Shown here one piece after another: positions 1 through 7,598 of a stretch of DNA of 64,000 nt. The notes below the pieces were generated by a model, which was given only the letters and a program-made list of their open reading frames with translations, ran no database searches and was not told where the DNA came from. Both the position numbers and the translations under genes were made by a program. Position 1 is the stretch's first letter, and each line of letters begins with the position of its first letter. The stretch lies in contig JAUPFV010000005.1 of NCBI GenBank assembly GCA_036936605.1, positions 150,413,195-150,477,194 on the forward strand, given 5' to 3'. Source of the stretch: Limnanthes douglasii subsp. nivea. Its lineage: Eukaryota; Streptophyta; Magnoliopsida; Brassicales; Limnanthaceae.

Positions 1-304
1 ATATAAGATGAATGAACCTCATTTTTATAGCGGTATAACAAAAATAACTGAAATAGTTTTGTTATTCCTGACAAGAATATTTATGAATAACCCCATTATT
101 TATGATTGTAAAACAAGAATAATTATGTTATTATGAATAGATCAATTGTAAAACAAAAATAGTTTTTTATTCATAGTTATATAACAAGAATATAAATTAT
201 ATAATAATATATTTATTTATTATTTCTCATTGTATAACAAAAATAACATAGATATATTAATAGTCTTTTAATTTCATATTATTTATCGCTTTATAACAAG
301 AATA
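1..304. repeat. AT-rich degenerate repeat zone
   Basis: This is AT-rich sequence in which variants of the motif TATAACAAGAATA recur about every 40-60 bases, for example near 31, 110, 187, 233 and 290. A similar motif appears again at about 2350-2385, beyond the LINE fragment. The LINE therefore seems to have landed inside this repeat. I see no coding potential. Confidence 0.5.
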
Positions 305-1782
305 AACTTGTTCACGACATCTATTGTGGTAAGAAGCATCCTTTGCAACTCAATAGCAACTTAAAGGGCTCTATGGTTTGGTATAGATTGATGAAGATTA
401 AACCTATAGCTGAGCAGTTTATATGTTGGTCTCTTGGGGATGGCAACATTGACTTCTGGTTGGACAGATGGTCTAATTCTGAGCCCCTGTTAGCTCTAGA
501 TAGCTCTAATGATAACAGTTGGTTCCATAATGAAAAGGTAAATCAGTATTGGTCTGACCATCATTGGAATTTATCTAATATTGCTAATCTTATCAACAAG
601 GAGGACATTGACCGCATTAGCAATTGCTTTATTAACCTTAATAGCAAAGATAGGATCTTATGGAGTCTTTCTACTAATGGTCAGTTTAGTCTAAAGAAAA
701 CTTGGGATTGTATTAGAACTCATTCTAAAGAATCTGGTATGTTTTCTAAGATTTGGAATGACTTAATACCTAAGAAGCATGCATTCATTCATTGGAAAGT
801 CATAAAAAACTTCATTTCTACTGATTCTATCCTAAGGAATAGGCATATGATTATCGCTTCGAAATGTCAATTCTGTCTGAACTATGAAACTACTGAGCAT
901 CTTTTTATAGCATGTGACATTTTCTGGGGTGTCTGGTTACATTTTGCTCATCTTTTCAACATTATTATTTACAGATACATGAATCCTATTCATATGAATA
1001 AAACTTGGCACAGTCTAACTACCAAAGACAATCACATTCGCAATGTTATTCCTTCTATCATTTTTAGTTTAACCTAGAAATATAGAAACTATGCTAAGTT
1101 TAAAAATGCTACCATAACTTCTACATTCATTATTAAGGAGGTATATAAAGTTGTTTCTTACATGAATACTACTGGTATCTTTAAGGCTAATCACTGGTCT
1201 AATGATAGAAAAGTTGCTGCTAGCTTTGGTCTCTTTAATTTAGTTTGTAGGCCTGTTACTAGACCCATAGTCTCTAAATGGATGACGCCTAGCCCTGGGA
1301 GGATGAAACTAAATACGGATGCTTATGTGGCTTATAATGGTGAAGCTACAGCTGGTATCATCATTAGAGATCATGATGGCACTCTTATTCATGCATTTGG
1401 CAACCTATATGGTAAGATCTCTCCCCTCTTGGCTGAATCTCGTGCACTTTTGGATGGTCTATTAATTTGTAAGTCTAAAGGACTAAATAATGTCGACATA
1501 GAGACTGATTCTAAGTTGCTGGTTGATTTCATTAAAACTTCTAACCACATTGCTATCCCCAGGTCTTTATCGCCTCTTCTAAGTTGCTGTAAATCCCTAA
1601 TTTCTTCTTCTATGACCCTAAATCATGTTTATAGAGATTTTAATCGAGCTGCCGATTGGCTGGCTCGATGGACTATCAAATGTAAAATGAAAAAAGAGTA
1701 TGATTTCAATTCGTCTCCTATTGGTCTTAAATCTATATTGATCTTAGAAAGTTTAGGCATACCTTACATCAATTCTGCGTAG
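304..1782 (+). pseudogene. LINE ORF2 C-terminal fragment (zf-RVT + RNase H)
   Basis: One reading frame runs through, interrupted by a single TAG at 1075-1077. Upstream of it lies the region after the reverse transcriptase: GDGNIDFWLDRW, then a zinc-binding segment with CQFC and the downstream H..C of EHLFIACD. Downstream comes the plant LINE RNase H domain, from MKLNTDAYVAYNGEATAGII through DIETDSKLLVDF to NRAADWLARW. The frame ends with the family-typical ESLGIPYI. The stop replaces the Trp of the WxxRN motif seen in the intact LINE (TGG to TAG). The lost base is a C in CAG context on the other strand, which suits deamination of a methylated CHG site. It is not functional without the reverse transcriptase. 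Confidence 0.85.
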
Positions 1783-2293
1783 TTGTCTTTGTTGTTCTCT
1801 TTTGCTCGCAAATCTTCTCAGGTATGCTTCAGAAGATGCCTTGATCTGGTTCAAGTTGTTGTTGCTGCTAAGCTTTGCTAGGCGATTGGGCTTCCTGTCG
1901 TTTTTCTTGGTGCTGCTTCATCTGTAGATTTTCAACTGAAGAGTTGTTTGGATTGCTGGGTTTCGTTGGTTGGGTTCTTCTGAACTCTGGTGCACCATCC
2001 CTGTTCCGGCCACCCAGAAAAGAGGCGTACTTGGGGAAAGCGTCAACCAAGGAGTATCTGAAGCTGTGGTTTTTGTTTGGAGCTTTGGGAAGTGCGAAGG
2101 AGATTTCTTTTTGAATGATCGATGGCGAAGAAGTTTCTGATTTAGGGTTTTTCGGATTTAGGGATTCGAAGGGTTAACTTTTGGGTCTTTTATGTTTTAA
2201 GCCCGTCTGATTATATTGTTTCTCAATTTAACCCAAACAGTGTAAATTTTTCAAATTGGTTATTAATCAAATTTCGTTTTTGCTTTAAAAAAA
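305..2293 (+). mobile_element. 5'-truncated L1-type LINE (LINE-1)
   Basis: This is the 3' end of a plant L1-type non-LTR retrotransposon. It covers the end of ORF2 (zinc-binding region and RNase H), a 3' untranslated region of about 500 bases, and a short A run at 2287-2293. It starts abruptly inside ORF2, as expected when reverse transcription aborts. The 10-bp word TCATATTATT occurs at 274-283 and 2297-2306 and could be the target duplication. The left copy lies about 20 bases before the recognisable LINE sequence, so that assignment is weak. The coding part resembles the decayed LINE at 59.6-63.8 kb and, less closely, the full-length LINE at 51.3-57.1 kb. Confidence 0.8.
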
Positions 2294-2733
2294 TAGTCAT
2301 ATTATTCTAGGGGTATATGACAGGAATGTTTATTATAATATAATACTATTTATAACAATATAACAACAATAATATGAATAGTTAGTCTATTTCGTTTGCA
2401 GCTTAACGTTTTCTAAAAATACTGCAAACTAGTAATCAATATGTCATTTAATCATCCACATGGGCTCAATTTTTGACATATGACGTGGACAAGGTAACTA
2501 ACTAAAAATTTAATACTAACTAAAAAATTAATATTTATTATTTACCATAGTATTTGAAGAGTTCTTTAGTCCCTTTTAATCCTTAATATTTTGTCAATAA
2601 TACGCCTCCCAATATTTTGTCCAATATTTTGTCATACTATCAAAAAATAAAAGAACAAATCAAATGTGAAACCAAAAATGTATTGATTGAGATGTTTCTT
2701 TTTACTCAATTGTTTTTCCAAGGACTTGGATCT
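2294..2733. other. AT-rich intergenic stretch
   Basis: I see no gene. The motif of the left edge recurs at about 2350-2385. A short inverted repeat (GTTTGCAG...CTGCAAAC) lies at about 2394-2432, and the phrase AATATTTTGTC is repeated at about 2587-2633. This is the left flank of the hAT derivative. Confidence 0.4.
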
Positions 2734-2741
2734 CTTACGGC
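2734..2741. repeat. Target-site duplication of hAT-1, left copy
   Basis: CTTACGGC lies directly before the TAGGGGTGTC terminus and is repeated perfectly at 5889-5896 directly after the right terminus. Confidence 0.9.
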
Positions 2742-2798
2742 TAGGGGTGTCAAACAAGTTGAACCAGCACCAACCCGCACCGTTTAAATCAGAACTAT

Positions 2799-2885
2799 GG
2801 GTTGCAGTCCTGCCGGGTTGCGGTCCTGCCGGGTTGCGGTCCTGCCAGGTTGCGGTCCTGTCAGGTTGCGGTCCTGTCGGGTTGC
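2799..2885. repeat. 16-bp minisatellite at hAT subterminus
   Basis: About five head-to-tail copies of a 16-bp unit, GGGTTGCGGTCCTGCC with minor variants, followed by partial units up to about 2940. The same unit recurs near the right end of this element (about 5,722-5,800) and at the 3' end of the other hAT (about 49,190-49,290). It is therefore a family-specific subterminal repeat and a plausible transposase-binding array. Confidence 0.85.
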
Positions 2886-3979
2886 TCTTATGCGGTCCTG
2901 ACGGTCTGGCGGTCCTGCCAGGTTGCAGTCCTAATGGGTCAGTTTCACAGTTAAACCGCCAGTTCAAACCACCAGACGAACCATTTAAGAACCGTTTATC
3001 AGTTCAAACCATCAGCCAAACCATTTAAGAACCGTTTATCAGAATATTTTATAATGTTATTTAAAATTAATTTGTAAGTGTTAATTGAATCTAATTTCAA
3101 TAATTGAGATATGTACCATATACACGAGTTAATTATTATATTTCATGTATTTTAATTTAAATATGTTATCATTTTAATCGAAATTTTATAATCATCAATT
3201 ACATTCTAAAAAATAATTGTAATTTGATTCTGATACGTTTTCTTTTCTATTTATATTTATGTATTTAAGATATTTTATTTAATATTATGTAGATATTAAA
3301 TAAAATAAGTACATCTACTTGTATTTCGATTACAAATTTACAACATTTGAAGTATAAATTTAATATTTGAAGTATTCAATTTTTGAAGTATAAATTTAAA
3401 GTTTTAAAAATTGTATAAATTTGGATTATGTTCCAATTGCATAAACACATGTAATTTGGTTGTGAAATAAATTCAAAAATACCAAATGTGTTTCAATTAA
3501 CTATCTTTAATTTGGTTCCTAAAAGGAATTATATTATGATGGCATAATTGAATATAATTAATTAAATATATTTATTTAGGAGATTAACATCATCAACATT
3601 CAACAATATAAACTATCTATTATGTTCCAAATTAACTTGTTAATAATATAAAATTTCTTTCAATAAACTAGAAAAAAAAGAAGGGTTTATAATATAAAAT
3701 TTCTTTCATTAATCTAGAGAATTTAATATATATTTTTTTCATAAAAGTACTAAAATTATTTAAAAAACTAATAGTTTAAAAAATCTATTTATAGATTTTT
3801 ATTTTTTTTAAAATAATAGTTCGAATTTCCTATTTATATAATTTTTTTTAAATTTTTTTTTAAATATTAGTGCGGAATCCTATATATAGAGTTTTGATTT
3901 TTTTAAATCGTTTAAAGTGCATAACTTTTAAAAAAATTAATTTTTTTATAAAAAAAAAATATTGCTTTAAAAAAATCAG

Positions 3980-4177
3980 TCACAGATGACGTCAGCAAGT
4001 GACGTCATCTGTGACGTCACCGTGTGGACCATCCGGTCAGACGTACGGATGGTCCGCACGATTCAAATGCAACGGCTAGTTTTAGAAACTAGTCGTTGCT
4101 TTTGAATCCGGGGCATCCGGACGCAGGTCCGGACGGTCCGAATGACAGGTTCGGGCATCCGGACCTGCGTCCGGATG
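3980..4177. repeat. Ladder of four inverted repeats
   Basis: Four successive fold-backs. (1) Perfect 15-bp arms 3980-3994 and 4000-4014, each containing TGACGTCA or its half. (2) 15-bp arms 4021-4035 and 4046-4060 with one mismatch. (3) 23-bp arms 4060-4082 and 4086-4108 with two mismatches. (4) Perfect 20-bp arms 4114-4133 and 4158-4177. A fifth, GGGTCTCC (4225-4232) with GGAGACCC (4245-4252), holds the TATA box in its loop. The zone is GC-rich inside an otherwise very AT-rich element. Confidence 0.85.
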
Positions 4178-4234
4178 GTCCGGACGAAAAAAAAAATTTC
4201 GGATTTTTCAAAAAAACAAAATTTGGGTCTCCCC

Positions 4235-4242
4235 TATAAATA
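4235..4242 (+). promoter_or_regulatory. TATA box of the hAT-1 internal gene
   Basis: TATAAATA lies in the loop of an 8-bp perfect inverted repeat. A CT- and AC-rich leader of about 200 bases follows before the ATG at 4451, the usual layout of a plant core promoter. Confidence 0.7.
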
Positions 4243-4450
4243 GAGGAGACCCCAACTCCAACCTCACACACTCTCTAAATCTACTATAAACTCTCTAAAA
4301 CTCTCAACTTGTTCTAGATTTTGTTATTAAGCTTAACTTTTGTATTTTACATATCGTATTTCTGTTTTCGAAATAGTTAGATTTTTTTTTTCGAAAAAAA
4401 ATTGTTATTAGTTTGTATTAGTTATTATTTGTGCTTATTTCCTATTTCCA

Positions 4451-4972
4451 ATGCCATCTTGTGGCTTCAACAACAGGTTAGGACAAGCAACTCCGAAAAC
4501 TAATTTTTCGGAATTTTCTTCTTTTATGATGTCTCCTCCACCCGAGAGGGATCCGATCACACGACGCATCAAATGTGCCACTGAACCTACGAATATGAGT
4601 AAGACTCTCAAAAAAAAAATTAGTTTGAAAATTTCTGACAAGGAGAGGCGAAACGTCAAACTTGTTAGTACTACACGTACGACTTTTAGTAAGACCGCCA
4701 AACCAAATTTTAGTTCTAAAATGGTCGACAAGGTGACATGAAGTGTCAAACACCCAACTATAACCAAGACTAAGAGTAAGACCGTTGTTCCTAAACAAAG
4801 TCTTAGTACGAAGACGAAGATGGTCGATTTGATTGCTGCTGCGTTAAGTAAGGTTAATCGTGAGACTCGAGGACAAGTTTTGGGAGATCCATTACAAATT
4901 GCAGCTACTATTGAGAAAGTTTTGCGACTTAAAAAAGTGGTTAGCGACAAGAGACTAAAAAATGTATTTTAG
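4451..4972 (+). pseudogene. Lys/Thr/Ser-rich repeat protein in hAT-1, one nonsense codon
   Basis: An ATG frame of 173 codons is interrupted once, by TGA at 4739-4741, and then continues in frame to a TAG at 4970-4972. The product would be strongly basic. Its middle section repeats a loose unit of about 25-30 residues built around SDK/VDK, VK, TT/TKT and SKT. The C-terminal part, GDPLQIAATIEKVLRLKKV, is not repeated. It does not resemble the hAT catalytic or dimerisation regions. I do not recognise it. It could be an N-terminal piece of the family's transposase gene fused to the 3' region by internal deletion, or a separate accessory protein. The TGA could be a CGA-to-TGA change at a CpG. Confidence 0.55.
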
Positions 4973-5149
4973 CAATTGTAATATTGAATATTTTAATATA
5001 ACTTGTAATATTTTAGCATTTGTAATATTAAATATTTTAATATGACTTGTAATATTTTAATATGACTTGTAATATTTTAGCATTTGTAATATTAAATATT
5101 TTAATATGACTTGTAATATTTTAGCATGATAAAATATGATTTTGGTTTA

Positions 5150-5470
5150 AAAAATAATAAATAACACTTGTTATATTTAAAACCAAATCACAATAATAAA
5201 ATTCAAAATGTAATATTAAAATTATAACAATATAACTTAAAAATAATAAATAACACTTGTTATATTTAAAATCTAATCACAATAATAAAATACAAAATGT
5301 AATATTAAAATTATAACAATATAACTTAAAAATAATAAATAACACTTGTTATATTTAAAACCTAATCACAATAATAAAATACAAAATGTAATATTAAAAT
5401 TACAACAATATAACTTAAAAATAATAAATAACACTTGTAATATTTAAAAACAAATCATAGTAATACAATT
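5150..5470. repeat. 89-bp tandem repeat in hAT-1
   Basis: Units beginning AAAAATAATAAATAACAC start at about 5150, 5239, 5328 and 5417, a period of 89 bases with few differences. The other hAT carries a single copy at about 48,795-48,880, so the array grew inside this copy. Just upstream, at 4972-5130, a shorter TTGTAATATTTTAGCA-type repeat occurs. Confidence 0.85.
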
Positions 5471-5896
5471 AAATTTTGTTATATTTTAACATGATAAGAT
5501 ATAGTTTTGGTTTGTAATATTAAAATCAACACTACTAATATTAAATCTAAAAACATAATAATAATATTCAAAATGCGATAATAACATAAGTAATATTTAA
5601 AATTTTGAACTATATAATAATTACTAACACTTAAAATATTTTAATCTCAATATTTTTTAAATATAACATTTTGGTTATAAAATAAATAAAATCAGCATAA
5701 TATTTACCAATAAATCGTGGTTTGCTTGCAGTCCTGACGGGTTGCTCCTTTTGCAGTCCTGACGGGTTGGCGGGTTACTCCTTATACAGTCCTGGCGGTC
5801 CTAATGGGCCAGTTTTGCAGGTAAACCGTCAGTTCTTAAGCAGGTTATCAGCTTTAAACCGTGGTTTCAGAACCATTAGACACCTCTACTTACGGC

Positions 5897-6660
5897 ATAA
5901 CAGGCATAAATCTAGAGCAAACCTACTGATGAACATCAAATTGTGATGGTGTACTATTGGTAATATTCATATCTGATATCTCCCTCAATGTTGGTATTAT
6001 TGGTTAGTGGTTAGAAACCAATTGTGATTGAAAGTTCATTGGTGTTGAGAAATTATGTTTTGTCAACTTAAGATTAATATTCCTTTTTATTGATTTCTAC
6101 GAATTTGGATCTTAAAAATTTTATGGGTTCTCCCATTTTTCAATAAGCAAAAATCATATAAAAACCACTTCCATATTACCAAAAGACTTTAGTTTCTTGA
6201 CAGAAGATTCGGTCCCTCGTTCTTTCTGCAAGAGTACATTAGCCAACTTTATAGGGTTGATTTGAAGCAACAAATGTATTTCAACGCCTTAAAGTGCTAT
6301 GTTTTAGAACAAACTTTTGGTAAACAAGCTGAACCCCAAACTAAACAAACTACAAACTCTAGGCTCCATGACATGAGTGCTCTGAACAAACTCTAGGTTT
6401 TAGAGGTGGCCAGTTATTCGAACTTAATTCTCCGGCATAAGTTATCAACAGAACCTGAGATTTGCTTGAGCTGACTTCATATATTTTCAGGTGCGGTCAA
6501 GTGCAGCACCTTAACTTATATTTGTGTCAACATTTTTGGTTCTTTTTTTCAATTTCAGCAGTTTTTGTTTTGTTTCCATACACCTGTAAATTATAATGCT
6601 TACCGAATCAATAATAAGAAAAAAAACCAAATAGAGATTTGAAACTCGAGTTGGAAAAAG
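5897..6660. other. Intergenic, 3' flank of the snoRNA locus
   Basis: I find no convincing coding frame. It lies downstream of the minus-strand snoRNA pair and upstream of the hAT-1 insertion. A short hairpin, AGGTGC...GCACCT, sits at about 6490-6512. It may hold the 3' part of the snoRNA primary transcript. Confidence 0.4.
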
Positions 6661-6666
6661 ACAAAG

Positions 6667-6807
6667 CGATGTAGCGACATGTTCGAGGCTCTGATCAAAA
6701 TTGAAAAGCTTTGATAGGCACGGAGAATCGCTTAGAATATGATATTGCCGACCTTCAATGCAAATCACGCCATTTTCATTCGACGCCTTTGCTCTGCAAA
6801 TCGGCTT
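6667..6807 (-). ncRNA. H/ACA-type snoRNA, second of a tandem pair
   Basis: A 141-nt homologue of the preceding RNA, 31 bases downstream of it. The 5' hairpin is closed by GCCGA (6801-6805) with TCGGC (6747-6751), a compensatory G-C for A-U change relative to the other copy. The hinge contains ATATCA, which fits the H-box pattern ANANNA. The 3' hairpin is closed by AGCGA (6728-6732) with TCGCT (6673-6677), directly followed by ACA (6670-6672) and three bases. The apical stem ATCAAA/TTTGAT is perfect here. Both internal-loop (guide) segments are nearly identical in the two copies while the loops have diverged, the pattern expected of duplicated guide RNAs with the same targets. Confidence 0.72.
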
Positions 6808-6838
6808 ATTTCACTTCGATAAAACATTTTGAAAAAGA

Positions 6839-6985
6839 AAATGTAGCAAAATGTTCGAGGCTCTAATCAAAATAGGAGAATATGATAGGCACGGAGAATC
6901 GCTATACTACGATATCGCCAACCTTCAATGCAAATCACGCCATTTATTTCAAAACAATTGACGCCTTTGCTCTGCAAATTGGCTT
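6839..6985 (-). ncRNA. H/ACA-type snoRNA, first of a tandem pair
   Basis: A 147-nt segment with the two-hairpin layout of H/ACA snoRNAs, which guide pseudouridylation. The 5' hairpin is closed by GCCAA (6979-6983) with TTGGC (6917-6921). It has an upper stem GCAAA/TTTGC, with internal-loop sequences TTTGCAGA and ATTGAAGG between. A hinge with GATATCG follows. The 3' hairpin is closed by AGCGA (6899-6903) with TTGCT (6845-6849, one G-U), then ACA (6842-6844) and three bases. The second copy keeps both outer stems while changing their sequence. The H box is not a clean ANANNA here. The distance from the 3' pocket to ACA looks long, so the target is not called. Confidence 0.7.
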
Positions 6986-7164
6986 TATGAAACTTTCAAC
7001 CCCTAAATCTGAGATCTTAACCTAAAACAATTTAATCTCAGAAAGATAAAAACAAAGACTTAAATTATATGTTAAGTAACACCTCGAAAAGAAATACAGA
7101 AGAAATCAGAGATCTGAATGATTATTTGTGACGGAGCGGAGATCTTAACTTATAGCGGGAGAAG

Positions 7165-7316
7165 CGAGAAACCCTAGCCTAGCTAGACTCAGTCTATGAC
7201 TGACCAAACTACCACCATATGAGAAATGGGCTCTCTATATGGGTACTTGCAAGTGAGGCTTAATAGACTCGAGCTGGGTTTTTATAGTACTTGAACCAAT
7301 GATTTCTTAATGGGCC
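7165..7316 (-). promoter_or_regulatory. Core promoter and leader of the snoRNA transcription unit
   Basis: On the minus strand TATAAAAA lies at 7286-7279. Downstream is a site II motif (TGGGCT on the plus strand, 7227-7232) and a telo box (AAACCCTA, 7169-7176). Site II plus telo box is known from promoters of plant snoRNA and ribosomal-protein genes. A second site II word, TGGGCC at 7311-7316, spans the junction between the host target duplication and the MULE-1 terminus. Native DNA further upstream now lies beyond 16,022. Confidence 0.6.
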
Positions 7317-7348
7317 AGGCTAGAAATGTTACACATTTTGATAGATCT
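7312..7348 (+). repeat. MULE-1 left terminal inverted repeat
   Basis: It starts GGGCCAGGCTAGAAATG and runs to TAGATCT. The partner is at about 15,977-16,013. They differ at three positions by eye. Confidence 0.9.
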
Positions 7349-7598
7349 CTCACCCTACTCCCTTATTTTTTCAAACTGAAAGTTGAAATTTCAAAATTGC
7401 CCTTCCTCTCTCTCAATTTTGACATTTATGCCATTTAGTCTCCAAATCGGCCGAAACATTTAAATCTATCCGATATTACACTAGATCTACAAGCTTTGTA
7501 CTAACATCTACTAATCTAAACCCATTAATTCGAAAAAATTAGCGTTTTTTACCCAAACCCATCAAACCCACTTCGAAAAATCTTGAATCGGAGTATCT

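Larger units (their letters stand above)
2742..5888. mobile_element. hAT-family derivative, complete ends (hAT-1)
   Basis: The left end reads TAGGGGTGTCAAA. The right end, read on the other strand, is TAGAGGTGTCTAA. The octamer CTTACGGC flanks the element on both sides (2734-2741 and 5889-5896), the 8-bp target duplication expected of hAT elements. There is no transposase inside. The last several hundred bases (about 5,550-5,888) closely match the 3' end of the transposase-bearing hAT at 46.7-49.4 kb, including the AT-rich stretch, the GTCCTG/GGGTTGC minisatellite and the terminal ACCATTAGACA. I infer an internally rearranged relative of that element. It carries a GC-rich hairpin zone, a TATA box, a repeat-rich coding frame and 89-bp tandem repeats. 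Confidence 0.9.

Noticed and set aside
2632..3028. Frames of about 110 codons on both strands over the hAT minisatellite
   Set aside because: The peptides are simple translations of the 16-bp repeat and carry no domain.
4435..4950. 171-codon antisense frame opposite the hAT-1 gene
   Set aside because: The plus-strand frame has a TATA box, a leader and repeat structure; the antisense frame is its shadow.
6400..6660. Further snoRNAs downstream of the H/ACA pair
   Set aside because: Short hairpins occur, but I found no paired H/ACA layout or C/D boxes convincing enough to call.
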